This document shows positions 13,701 through 27,000 of a DNA stretch of 64,000 bases, in pieces. The notes under the pieces are model-generated. The model ran no database searches. It saw nothing but the letters and a program-made list of their open reading frames with translations, and was not told the DNA's origin. The position numbers and the translations under genes were made by a program. This DNA is from Aptenodytes patagonicus (taxonomy: Eukaryota > Chordata > Aves > Sphenisciformes > Spheniscidae): positions 169,288,853 to 169,352,852 of the forward strand of contig NC_134950.1 in assembly GCF_965638725.1 (NCBI RefSeq), given 5' to 3'. Numbering within the stretch: position 1 is the stretch's first letter; each line of letters opens with the position of its first letter.

Positions 13701-14944
13701 GGAAGCCACCACCTGCAGGATGGCGGCTCCGCGGGACTCGCCACTTCTCGAAGGTCAAACGCAAACCGCCTGCGTCCTCCAGGGCAATGGGCTCTGGGAC
13801 AAGCGACCCTTGCCAGCGGCTGTGCCGCACGCCTCTTCGCGGCAACCGTTCCTTCCCTGCAGCCCAAAACCAGGTTAACCACCTGGAGGTAACCAGATGC
13901 GACACTGGTCGTCTCTCTGGTGAAGGTCGGGGTGCTCTGAGCACAGGGGCTCAGTGAGGAACCAAGCCCTCCAAGGAGGCTCAGGATACGACCTGGCTGG
14001 AGGGACCAAAGGGCTCAGAAGTTACACGAAAGCATCAACGTTAAGGCTGAAGAAAGCTGGGGAAGTGAAGTACAAAGCGTCCTCCCCCAGGCCCCGTCAG
14101 GCAAAGCTCCCCACGTCTCAAGTGGAGAGCAGTACGAGGGACAGTGGCTAGATCAAACGGATCCCTCCTAGGGAAAGGGATTTATTGCTGTCCTCAAGCA
14201 CGTCATCCAGAAAGGCTGCCCAGCTTGGGAAGGAAATCTTTTCTCCCCCAACTTGTAGGTATAAGAGCATCTGAAGATCTACCTGCACCTAAACTCAAGT
14301 GGAACAACACGTACATGTGAATTACAACATTGCTGCCAGGATGGCAGAAAGGAGGAGAAGCTCGCGGTACTTTTCCCCCAGAAAAAAAAGGACAGCGGAG
14401 AGATCACATCCTGCAACCATTGCCTTCTCTCGGCTTATTGAACAAACCCCTCTGTTCAGACGGACTGCGGTTAGAGCAGTCGAGCCGTGCCTGCGTGCTG
14501 CTCTGCCGCAGCGACACAACAAAACACCGCAGAGGCCGACAGGCACAGACGGTGGGAAACGCCTGGAGGAGCTGTAGCCAGGTCTGCAAAAGGAAGCAGG
14601 AACCAGAGGGAGCAAGAGGATGCCAACACTTGGGACATCGGGTGCCAGTAAAGATGGGAACCCCTCTGTCTGCAGGTGGAGGTGTGGGGGGGTCACATCA
14701 AAGTAGCTCCCCTCCTGTGAGCGGCATTAGCTGGGCACACGTACCTCCACGAATATTGCAGCGGGATCCTAAGCCGCGTGCCGGGGCCGCAGCTGCCCAG
14801 ACAGCTCCTCTACAGCCTCGCAGAACGGCTCTGCCCTTCGGCGGTGGATGCCGCGCAATCGCTTCCCAAGCATCCGCCCGAGGTACCGACCCGGGAGAGC
14901 CCACGCCGAGCGCGTGGCGAACAGAAACACAAGCGGGACCGGGT
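7776..14944. other. Intergenic 3' flank of GUK1, no supported gene
   Basis: Long open frames occur in several overlapping frames, for example 292 codons at 8740-9618 on minus. None shows a known domain or credible splice structure. A 19-A homopolymer lies at about 10086-10104. A connexin gene (GJC2) lies beyond GUK1 in human, but no connexin-like frame is present here. Confidence 0.55.
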
Positions 14945-14959
14945 TTCGTTTTCTTTCCT

Positions 14960-14965
14960 TTTAAT
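14960..14965 (-). terminator. GUK1: Probable GUK1 poly(A) signal (ATTAAA)
   Basis: On the minus strand ATTAAA lies about 120 nt after the GUK1 stop codon (15088-15086), giving a short 3' UTR. It is the first good hexamer downstream. A canonical AATAAA occurs only much farther on, near 14180. Position and motif are seen; use of the site is inferred. Confidence 0.5.
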
Positions 14966-15085
14966 AGAAACATCCTAGAGTAACTTGGGAGGAGGATCAG
15001 CCTAAAGGGAATGTCTCTCGGAATAAAACGGTGTGACGTGCTTCGGGAATGATGTGCAAAGTTAAAACGTCCAAGCAGGGTCAGC

Positions 15086-18000
15086 TCAGGACTTCCTGGA
15101 TTCTTGGGTCTTCTTGATTTCCTGCAAGGAGATCAGGAAAACAACTGAGCATCTGCCGCTCTTTGGGAACAACTCAGTTTCACAGCTCTGGAGACCACGA
15201 GCGATCACCTCCTCAGACCAGCTCCACAGCACCACAGGACCAAGCCCGGAGTTTACGCAGGAGTCTTTAGGGACAAGGCAAGGTTTGACTTAGAGGCTCT
15301 TCAAAAATAGCACACCCCTTCCACGCTGTCCAGGGATGTATGCTTATTTTGCCCCTAACCCAGTATCGCGCCGGATCCATTTCCCACTCTTAGGCCGCTG
15401 ATCCATCATCACTCATACGCGACCTGTGCTCAACTGTGTCACTCAGCAGCTCAAAACACATCAAGTGCGGGCATGAGGTCACATTTCTGTGGCTGCCTAG
15501 GGACAGGCCCTCACCTGCTCAGCCTAAACGTCATGCCAGCCCGGGGAGCGGGGCAGAAAAGCCCCCAACAACTCACCTCCAGGAGTGCCTCCTTCAGTTC
15601 GGAATAGGCTTTTTCTAAATCATCATTAATAATGACCAAGTCAAACAGGCCAGGCTCTTTACCTAGGGAAGAAGGTGAGGACAGAGGAGTTAGAGGAGAA
15701 CATGTTCCTTCTCTGTGTCATCTCTCGTGCATGACCCGACCTCCTGTGGCATTTTAATAATATTATTTCAGCCACTGATCATGCGCTTCTCTGCCAACGG
15801 CCCACAAGGAACTGCAGCGGGAAACGACGCAGCATGGCGCTCAGATCAGACTCAGCTAACGTCCAAGCCCTGCCAGCACTCCTTGGAGAACGTTCACGCA
15901 AAAACCAGCTCCTAAATCACCAGCACATCCCCTCTCCCTGCACACATCACTCGAAGGCCCCTGGACTTACTGAGTTCCAAATCTACGCGGGCTGCAGTCA
16001 AACGCTTCAGTAAACTGTCTTCCGTCTCAGTCTTTCGGTCACGTAGTCTTTTTTCCTAAATCCAATGACAAACATATTAAAGAAACGCGTGTTCCAAATG
16101 CCACATGCAGAACCCACCACCCACCCCACAAGCCGGTGCCTTCTGCCATTTGCTACCGCCGGTGACCGCGGGCACGTGTGGTAACACTCTGCAAAGGGTG
16201 AGGGGCCTCATCCACAGCCCAGAGCAAACCAGTGGCCAAGCTGGGTGTGGGCTCAAGATCTCCTCCCCAGAGCTCAGGTTACCAGTCTCTTTCCCGCCCC
16301 CTGTATTTATTTGTTTTTTTGCAGGTGCTGCTGGGAGATGAGATCTCTCTGCTGGGCTCTGGCATCTGGTGCTGTTGGCTTCCTCCTCCACAAACTCAAC
16401 GAGAAACAGAGACTGCCTGATCTGCTGAGAGCAAGAGGGGAGAGCCAAGAGTCACGGGCTTCTCTGCCCTGCGCTCCTTGCATGGCTTCAGCAAGTTGCA
16501 TATATGTGTCTGCATCCCTCCCTGAACCACGACAGCGATTTCACTTCTCCCGGAGGCACACTACGATATTATATAGGGCCCCATAAGACCAGAGGGGTAT
16601 AGGATTTCTGGTGCTGCAGAGAACCAGCCTCTCTCGGTTTAAGTTTAGTATCTGGAGGCAAGCCTCAGCACAAAAGTCTCCTTCTCTCTCCAGCATAAGC
16701 ACAACTAATGCCTTTCAAGGCTGGCCACGCTGCAACAGGGTCTATAACCTGCACCAACGCAGGCAAACACGCTGAGGTGTGGAAGCTGTACAGGAGGGAC
16801 TCAAAAAACAGGGCACAGGAAGATTTATCCTTGGGAACTAGGGGTTGGGGAGTTAGACCGGGCAGAGGTAACAGTGTGCTCAGAAACACCCTCCCACCCT
16901 ATTCTACGGCACTTAAAAACCATACAGATGAATCAAAGAGGGGGGAACCCCCATCGCTTCAGAGCAAGAGGCTGATTACCTCTAACTGCCTAACGGCAAA
17001 GGAAGGCGGTCGCTCACCAAGATGTCTATGGACGGAGGCTGCACGGAGATGTAGATGGGGTTCAGGTCCGTCCTCTTGATGTTCTTCACGCCCTGGATGT
17101 CGATGTCAAGGACGCAGATCTGGCTCTGGGCCTGAACAGCCTGCACTGCACCTTTACTGGGGACAGAGCAAAGAGGGAAGGGGTCAGAGAGTCCAGCCAT
17201 AGCAGTGGGGGTTTGGAGCGTCCCCCTCCAGCAGCAGGTCTTCACCTCACAGGGCTCCCCTGTGCCCCAGTTGTGGCAGGAGAGAAAAGAGAGCCTGCTC
17301 TGCTCTTGCTAAACAGTTTCTCCTTCCCCAAGTGTCCTCTGGGTCGCTGGGGTGGAGCAGCGACCTGCTGTCTCCTGCTAGAGAGGTTGGCAAAACCACG
17401 ATGGAAAAGTGTGGAAATGGATAATGTGCGACTACCCCACGAGCAGTGTGGATCAGGTATGGTCCTTAAAGCTCCTGCCTTCGACAAACACAGGAGCAAC
17501 CTTCACCAAAGAGCAAAAACACTGAGACCTTTCCTTCTCCAGAGAGCCACCCATTTCTGTACCCATGCGCTCTCCCGAAGGACGCTTGATGGAGATGGAT
17601 GCTCCTGCCTGGGTCGCAAGATGCACAATTAAGAAAATATTTTTTAAGTGGTGGTTCTCGTATGTCGTTAAAGACGGTATCTCTTCCCCAACACGGGGGA
17701 ATTGCCTCGAGCTTGTTCCTGAACACCTACAATTCTCCCTTGAAAAGCAGCAACGCCAACCCTCTCCTGGCGCACTGGAGGTACCTGGACTAGTTACTGG
17801 GTAGCAGCCCTCTTGGGAGACTTTTCAGTCAGTATTTGCACAGTGCTGGGCACAGGTTCTTCTTCGAGCCAGGGCTCCGTGGCATGATGGACAGTGCGGA
17901 GAAAAGCCCTGCCAGGAGCTCAGAGGCGGCACTGCAGGTTTTGAGGTCGTGAAGTCGGAAGGTCATGCAATGGAAGCAGAGATTAAGAGAAAACACTGCC

Positions 18001-21000
18001 CTACAGCCAGCCTCCAACTTGCTCGATTCCCTGCCCATACCCAGGGCACCATTTTGGACCTCACCTTGTCACCCTGCACCACCAAGGTTTGCACCCTGAT
18101 GCCTTCTGCAAAGACCTGCTGAAAACAGACTCCCTTAAACAAATGCTCTTGTGTTGTCCTACGCCCCAGGAAAGGGGAGTCACAGCTCCAGCGAAACAGG
18201 ATTCGGGACCCCCAGCCCTCCTCCCACACCTCTCACCAGCCCCGCTCCTGGCTGTGCCAGCTGGAGAAGACAGGGTGCACAGAGGGAAAGCACCCACGGG
18301 TGTCACGCAGCAGCTGCTTGCGGCCACTGCGCTGCTGTTGGCAGGGTGTGAGCAGAGGAAGATGTCACAGCGCAGACGGAGAGTCCCGAACCCACGGGTA
18401 CCACAGCTACACGACAGCTCGCTGCAAACACAGCCGGAGAGGACAGAGGCAGCGCGAGCAGAAGGTGCCTCTCGGAGGAATAGGGAGCAGAGCCGAGATG
18501 GGGAAAGCTGTAAAGACTTCTGGGAGCCCGCAAGCCCAGAAAAGCCCCGGCAAAAAGAGATGAGCAACGGAGCAGCCCGACGCAGCGACGCTGCGAGCTC
18601 CTCAGGCCGGACGGTGGGGAAGAGCAGGCAGACAGGCAGCCTCGGGGTCCCGCAGCTGGTCCGGTCAGTGCAGCAGGGTCTGCTGCCTGCAGAGACACCG
18701 CCGTGATGGGGTCACGCAGGAGGATGGAGGTGGCTGGTGACTCTCCTCCTGACCTGGGAGTCCCACAGCACAGGTCACAAACCCCAACAGGAAGGAGAAA
18801 ACTGAAGCGAAGCTGCGAGACCAGCACTGTGTCCTACACAAATACAGAAGTTCGCTGCCTTGCCTGGGTGGGCAGCAGCGAGAGCCCAGATCTGAGCGCC
18901 ATCCACCGCAAATCCACAAAAACTCCCCAAAATGGCTTGGTTTGCCTTGTGAAAGCCGCAGGCTTCATCTGGTGTCACCAGGTATCAACTGACTCCCGCT
19001 ACAACCGATCGACAAAGAGCCAGCAGCTCTGAGTCCCGAGGAAGAGACCCCATGCCTGCACTCTAGATTTCAGCCTCTAATTTAAGGCGGCTTCAAAGAA
19101 ATTCTGGTTTCTGTGGGCAGGACTCAGTGCCATCCCACAGACGGGGCCCTTTCAGGGCTCTTAAATTAAGGAATTAATTTTTAGTTATTCATTATTATTA
19201 GCTGATGAGATTTAGGGAGCAGAAAGGATTGGCGAAAACTTCAACTATTCCGATAAGTGTGAGGGGCTCTCTCCATTTTATCACACATCTGATTAGAAAC
19301 ATCCTTAGGCACTTGTAGAAGAAACACAGGCTTGGAGAGTTTCTGTATTTATTTTGTTTGCAAACTGGTCTTTATTGCTGAGATGGTTTGGGTTAATTTC
19401 AGCCTCCCACCCTGCATGCCCACCACCACAAGGCAGAGCACAGGCAGCGTGAATATGCGAAGGGGGCCAAAGATGAAAGTTGAGGGCCAGGGAGAAAAGC
19501 ACCTCAGAAACAAACCCAAGCACCCCATTTAATTTGGTTAAAGTATCAAATTCCTGCAAATTTCAAGGAAACTGGCTGAGGAGAGGTATATTCTCAGCAC
19601 CCACCCCGAAGAAAAGGCACCAAAATCAACTCCGCCTACGTATCAGGCATCAGAAAGCAGCCGTCTCCTCCACGCTGCGGCCGGCTGCATTAAGCTGGAC
19701 ACGCGTGACGGAAGGAAGCCTGTCCTACGCAGGATGAAGCCAGGGATTAAGGAGCTTGAACTCAGTTTCTCCTTGGTGCTGGGTATTTGGAAGATGAGCT
19801 GTCAGGTTTCGCTTCTCTTCCCAAACCAGTGCCACTGGAAGTATCAAGGCCAGGGCAGGGGATTGTCCTTCTCCGTCAGCCTCAGAGGGAGCGTGGCCAG
19901 AGCCCCGCGAGGCTGCCCTTAGCTGGGGCGAGAGCAGCGACGCCTGCGCATGTCACATCAAAACAGCGACGTTACTGAAATGCAAAATCACCAACCGTTC
20001 CCTCAGAGCTGTACACCTACAGCACGTTCGGTCTGGGGGCCTTATGTTGGCACCTCCCATAAGGAAACCATCCTCAGAAGCTAACTTTGCCATCTCCAAA
20101 AAAATCTTCAAAAAAGCACATTCAGCTCTTTAAGAAATGTAAGTCATCCTGAAAAGCACTTCAGGCAAATTTCTTTAATGCAACTCATTAAATATCTCAG
20201 GAAACATTCAACTTTCCTCCTTAGCAGGTCCTTCACTATACTGCCACAATTTTCTCACAATAATTACATAGGATACGTGACTTCTAATTAACATTGCAGC
20301 TTGATGTTTTATTGATCATCAGCTCCAACGCCCAGGGCAACGCTATTTTAAAATCCACCTAACTCTTTAACCCCAGTCGAGGGTGCCACGCAATTTACCT
20401 ATTCGTAAGCAGCCGCTTTACCAAAGCGGCACTTATTTCACAGCAGCCAATACAGCTATCATCGCTTCTGCTCCTGAATTCGTCGTATTCAGACCATTAG
20501 GTAACGCAGGGATAATGAGAGGAAGTCTCCATTCTGCCCACTATTCTCTGCAAGCACTTGGAAAATATTAAGGAGCATAAATAGTCTGTGAAAAATCACC
20601 CCTGTGCAAGAAAAGTATTAAGCATATGAATTACTTCAGCAGCTCTCAAACACTGGAAGCTATAGAGACTCTCAGAACGCAACGATGATTTAATTATGAT
20701 GAGCTAACTCCCTGCAAGAGTTAATTTTGCCGTCTTAATAAAGCTGACAAGGACCCCGCTATCAAAACGAAAGGCTTTGCTTATGGCAAGAATCTGCCTG
20801 TTTGGGGGAAAACAGTGTCGCTAAGTTAAAATATTTTTCCCTTCACCATCATCTCCGCTCCCGGCACCAGCTGGTTCAGCAGCGACAGCGTCTGAACTGC
20901 GTACCTCGTCCCGTACATATTTCCGGAGAACTCCGCGTGCTCAATGAATTCACCGGCATCAATTTCTTTCTGCATTTCCTCTCTGGTCACAAAGTGGTAA

Positions 21001-24000
21001 TCTGGATAGGGAAAACAGGAAAAATAGCCAGAAATTAACAGCTTTGAAGGTAAAGTTCATGGTCAAAACGACACCCGTGGGTGCTTAGTGCGGGAAGGCC
21101 CTTAAAATCTGCTTTGGACGACGTTGGCAGACTGCAGATATCTACTTCCTAATTACTGTATAGCAGCATCCCCTCTCCACACCGATTGCCCAGGCACTTG
21201 GCTCAAAATGTTTTGGAGCTTTCTGTGTGGCCAGACATGCTGCTGTACCGCCTTTTTCGTACCCTTTCCCCTTTCTGGTGCAGTGGGAAACTCCCCCCGG
21301 CTCCCCACAGGTGTGGAACACATTACAGCAGGACTGCCAAGGCCCTTAATTTGAAAGCATTTATGATTAAAGACTAGAATGGGACGAGAGAGAGGGAGGG
21401 AGATAAAAGGGAACATCAAAACCAAACGAACTAAAAAGGAATGTTTCTCTCTCTTTCGTTAAAATTCCTCCCTTTCCCTTCAGAGTGAAAACTGCCGTCG
21501 GAAATTAAGTGCAAACCTCGTTTGATTCTTTCCGAAATATGCAAACAAACCAGAAAATAGAAAAGCAGCTGGCCAGCTGCACGCTAGCTATCAATACAGA
21601 TAAAGGCATCTCATGAAGCAGCTGCATTTTCCAAAGCAGCGCGCATTTGAGGTACCTCACCAGAGCTACCTGGCACTTCGGAAAACCAAGCCGCTCCGTG
21701 ACCAAGTACGGACCAGGGCGCTTAAACCGAGAGCCCCGCTTTGAAAACCTCGGCCAGCGAGTCGCGGAGACGGCGTCCAGAAAAGAAAACTGGCAGCACA
21801 TGCTCTGCCTCTGTTAACGTTTCACCGCTTAATTCAATTTTGGTTTTGTTCTGCCAAGTCCATCCCTCTTCGTTATCTTCTCTCCCACACAGGGCACGTG
21901 CTGCAGAACAGTGGTAAACGGCTACGGTCTCATTGCCACCGAGATAAAGAACAGAAGCGTGTGTATGTATGCGTATTTATATACACATGTGCATACACAC
22001 TCTCAAATATATCATCACTGAACGTCTGCCTAAGGAAATGCACCCTATAAACACAAATGTAGAACTAACTTATCCGCTAGTGGGGATTCATGCATGCGCT
22101 TCACCTAAAAACTTAAAAGTTGTCAGAGGAATTATTTGCCGAGTCCGACGAGACAGGCCCAACTGCAACACACTCACCTTTGCCGTTTACTTCCCCGGGT
22201 CTTGGCTGCCTTGTGGTATCTGTAAGCAAAACACAGCCTTGGAAATTCTGTAGATCACCCAAGGAAGTAATAGCATCGAAGAAATAAAAACACGTACGCA
22301 GCAGATTAACCCGATCACGTAGAAAGCTGATCCCCTATTTAAAATGATCAAAGCTTCTGGAATCAGCTAGTGTAACACACAACGACACGCAGGACTGGCC
22401 TTTAATCGAAGAATCCTAGATTATCTGAAACCAATCAATTAAGACTGTTATGGGGCTGAGCGGTCTTAAGTGCAGGACTTACCAGGCTGGGCTTAGTTTT
22501 CAGCTCTGCTACAGCCTTCTGCGTAATCCTAGACACGTTATTCGGACCTCCGCCTCAGTTCAGGGGAATTAGCGGTGCCCTACTTCGCAGAGTCATCTTC
22601 ATTGTAAAAGATCATGCAGCACCCACACAGGTGCTTAAAATAGCCAGATTTAACAAATATGAGCAAAGTCCTGCACGAGGCGGGTGAATAAACCAGACAG
22701 CCTTTGAAGCCTGTTGGAAGTTGTTCAAACCAGTATTATTTTAAGCACGTGCTCTGGAAACCAAAAAGGAGCTGATGGTCATCGTGGAGGGCAACGCCGA
22801 TTATTTTATTTAGGACCGGCAGGAGTTAACCTCACGCAGTAAGGCTCTGATCACCTGTAAGTTTTTACAAAGCGCCACCTGCCAAGGTCTAAGTGGCCTA
22901 TGGAGATTTAGGAAAAAAATATCTACCAAGAGGCAACCTCGGGGAAAATGCTAAGTTTTAGTTTGGACTGAGATGAGAGATTCAGCTGAATCAAGAGCGT
23001 AAGATGAAACACACGAAAGGAAAGGTAACTTTAAGGTTTTTTTTCATCTCCAGGAACATTAAATTTTTAAACATCCAGTATTTGCTCTTTCATGGTGGGA
23101 CGAATCCGAATCTCACAGATCTCAAAGCAAGGATTTTACCTGCAGGATCCAAAGCATTAGGACAGTAAAAAAAAAAATATTTGGTAGCGCACTTAAAAAC
23201 ACCTTGCAGAGCTCCAGGGAAAGTCAGGCAAATGAGCTGCGGACACAGCCCACCCTCCGAGGGTAACCTTTACGGTGTCATTCAAGAAAAAGGAAACAAA
23301 ATTAGCGTCGCAACAGGCAAGCTGCCCGAAGGAAATTCCCTGCACTTACTCTGTGGTGGACGCAGGAGGACCTCAGCACAGCCTGCAGGCAGGCGTGAGC
23401 GGATCGAGCCGGCCGGCCAGGGGTTATTTTCACATTACAGGGAACCATCCCAGGTAGGGAAAAAAAAAAAAGGACCCTTGGCCAGCACTTAGTGACCGAC
23501 GTAGAAAAAGTCAACAAACCACCAGAGCAATGGCAGGAGGAGGAACGTACGCAGGTGATGGGGCGAACTGTTTCACTGACCGACCCAGTAACGAGATGGG
23601 CTTCACGAAAACTCTTTGATTTTAAACCTGAGTCTGGTGTGCAGCCCCTGGGCTGTTAAAATCCCCATCGGCTCCCGCAGGTGGACGGAAAGAATTGGCT
23701 TTTGAAGCAGAGGTGGTGGTGGGGATTTTGTTACTTTCAGAGTCAAGAATCACTCAGAAAAAAATCTCGTCACCTCTCCGAGCTGTGTTTAGAGGTGTGG
23801 GGAGTCACCAGACCTGGAAAGGGTGCTAGTCCAGACTCATCTTAGACTTGCCACTCAATACCAGTAGCAAAAGGCATCCTGACTTATTTAAACATCCCGA
23901 AGAGCCCACAGACAGACTAGGACACAGGCAAGCCATGGAAGCCCGTTATTTGGGGTATGAATACAACTACAGAAGCAGGCTCTGGGCTAGCGGCCCTGAA

Positions 24001-27000
24001 CTCCTCCACTGCCCTTCCCCAGAGACATACGGATACTCACGGGAGACGCTGAAGCCGAAGATGTTATCGTAATCTTTAAGCAATTTCTTTAGCAAAGTGC
24101 TCTTCCCTGCACCCGATGGGCCACTCAGAACCACTGGCCTCGGTCCCTGCATAGCTAGAGACAGAAAAATACGTGTCTGGTTAGAAACACCCATGAAAAA
24201 ACACAGCTATGGATTCCAAGTGGTGTTTGGCCCCACAAAACAGCATCTATCCTTTACCCTCGGACACAAGTTTCTGCAGGCAAATCTGAAATGAGGAGAA
24301 ATCACAAGCCTAGAGCTGATAGGAAGTAACTGAGAGTGCAAGAAGTACCGGGGAAATTTAAAGAACTATTAAATTCGCAAACTGGCTGCAGACAGCGGGA
24401 GCTGCCACCTCTCTACTGCTGCAAAAGATCCGGGCTGGGAGCCCTGAGGACTCGGGTATCGTTTTGGAAAGCAGACAACGGAGGCTACAAGCAACGCAGC
24501 AGGACAGCTTCACCTTGCTTTGCCGTCGGCCCTAATTCTTACCTGGGGAACAAATACCTCGGACAAATAAAGGACATGTATCACTGCAGCGTGAACACTC
24601 GTTCTCAAGGGACTGAGGTTAAACTCATAGGACATAACCCAAAGGAGGAGGAAACTGGGCTCCACCTGCCACTAAACCGGGATAATTCAAGCTAGCTCTG
24701 TTCTCTGTCACCAGGGCTGGGTCCCTCTGGGATTTCCCCAAATCCTAGGGAAAACTTTCTCTAACAGGAGGAAAATGCTGTCTGTACGTGGTGGCATCTG
24801 GAAACATCATGGGACATCCACACCCACTGGGCAACGCCAGCTTAATACTCGTCCTTACTGACAGAAGTATAGTCACAGCCGCCTCCCTCTGACGGGGAGA
24901 GGCCTCAAGGAGCGTTTGCAGGAGATGCTGGCAAGAAAAAAGGGCAGAAATCAGCCAGCGTTACACACAGGCAGCTCCGAGCGAGGGATGGGATGCCCGT
25001 GGGATCGCCACGCCTCCTGTGTTGCCCATTTACATCCCAACAAGTACAAACTACGAGCCCACGATGGACAGTTAAATGCTTCCTATCAGTCCTGGGATAA
25101 ATACCCGCACGCAAAGCCTTTACCATAAGCAGACAACGTACTGAAGCCTAGACCCAGAAGCCCAGCATGGAAATAAACCCCAAAGCCTTGCAACAGCGGT
25201 CTGAACAAAGGTGTGATCTGGGACACGAGCATGCTCTGGGATTTATTTCCATACTTCCTGGAGCACTAACTCCAGCTCAAGGTGTCTCATGGCAAGAAAG
25301 AAGGGTTCAGTTCCCGGTACAGGAAAAAAAAAGGCAGCCTGGGGCCACACAGACCTTTCTGCAGTTGTTTCTTCAGCCAGAAAGAAAAAACTGGGTGTTT
25401 TCATGTGCCTGCCTCTCTGGGGAGGAAGAAAGGTTAATTATCAACACGTGAATAAAGAAGAAAATCCTGTACGACAGCGCAGGGGGTACCGCTGGGGACC
25501 CTCATCCATCAACAGCAATTCAGCAGCTTCTAAACCAGAGGTGATGACGACAGCGGGACAAATCAAACAAGCCCGTTTTTCCTATTTAAAAACAATTAGT
25601 TTCTGCAAGCAGTTAAAGCCCCTGGAAATGCATTTTTCTAACCCCATCGGCTGGGTGTGGCCTCAGGAGCAATCAGCCGACAGACAGCATAATGCCCTTC
25701 CGTTTTAAATTAGATCGTAGCAATGTCACCCTGACCTTACAAATCACTTTTTCAACAGCCTTAAGCCAAATGCCGTCTCTTACAAAGTCGGCCGCGGATC
25801 ATGCAGCAGGCTAATCCAGCCACGCTGCCTCCCTGACCCCAGCCTGCATGAGCTGGATACCTCCTTATCCCTAAATCCCTCCTGCACAGCTCTGCGATCG
25901 CGCAGACACCTAGCAGGCAGCACTACAGCTAGCAAGCGATACGAGTTTTCCCTCCGTTCCCCGAGGATGCTTCGTACTTGTCTGACCAGAGTTTATCCAA
26001 GCCTGCACGAAAGGACGGGGTGTTAATACACAAAGTTTAAGTAGATGCCAGCAGCAGCTAACGTGGGCGTAAAACCACCCATGTTCAATCACCATCCAAA
26101 AGGAAACTGTCTTTTTTTGTTGGTTTGTTTGTTTTTTGCTGTTAGTGTCCTCCAGGTGCCGCAGCCCCAGAGACCCAGCAGGATCAGCCATTCTCCGGGG
26201 ACCTCAGGGGACCGGTCCCATGGCACGTGCACGGCCACGCTGCTGGATTAGGCTCCATCATCCAAAAAACACAATGAGGCTGAACCAACTCTCGGAAGTC
26301 CTTCTGGGGACCTGTCCTACCTTTCCCTTAGCCCTTGAGCTTTGATAACTTCCAGATAACACAGGTTTTGCCTAAATGTTCAATACCGAAAGAGGAAAGC
26401 ACGCCTTCCTGCACCTTCTCACCGGTGAAATGCTATTCAGCGCTCGCAGCAAGGAAGCAGAGGGGCCCTTGCCGAGTTGTCCAAAGCATCTCCCTCTCTT
26501 CTGCCCCTGCCAGTTCCTCTCACCCACATAAATAAAAATGGGTGAGCCCCGACCATTGCTCGTGAAACTCTCCAGAAGAGAAAGAGGAGCTACACGAAGT
26601 TCATCGCCCTCCAGTCATCCCGGCGCACTTCGCAACACGGCTGTTCCCGAACCACGCTCCTTCATCGCGCGCCGGCTTCCTCGGCCGCCACTGAAAGCCC
26701 CCGCACGTGACATTCGGACGCCAGCGTGGACTCTGTCCGGGCGTTTCACAGCTTCCCCTCCACCGCGATCCGGCTGTGCCAACAAGAACTGCTCCGGACA
26801 CACAAGTCCCGGTCCCTGCCTGCAGATCCCAGCCAGGACGCTCACATCCCAGCTAGAGGGAAAAGAGCTTTCCTCTCTCCCCCCTCAAAATTTCATCCGC
26901 CCTTTAGCAGGCACCGATAGGAAAAGGGGAATTTAAAGCTGCCCAAATCACCTACAATCATTTCATTCAACCCCAGACAAACTGGGGAGGGGTAAGAGGA

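Noticed and set aside
14160-14330. Possible further CR1 fragment
   Set aside because: A few CR1-like words only; no ordered match over a useful length.
1-14900. Search for GJC2 or IBA57, expected beyond GUK1 by human synteny
   Set aside because: No connexin or IBA57-like segment was found in any frame; the genes must lie outside or have moved.
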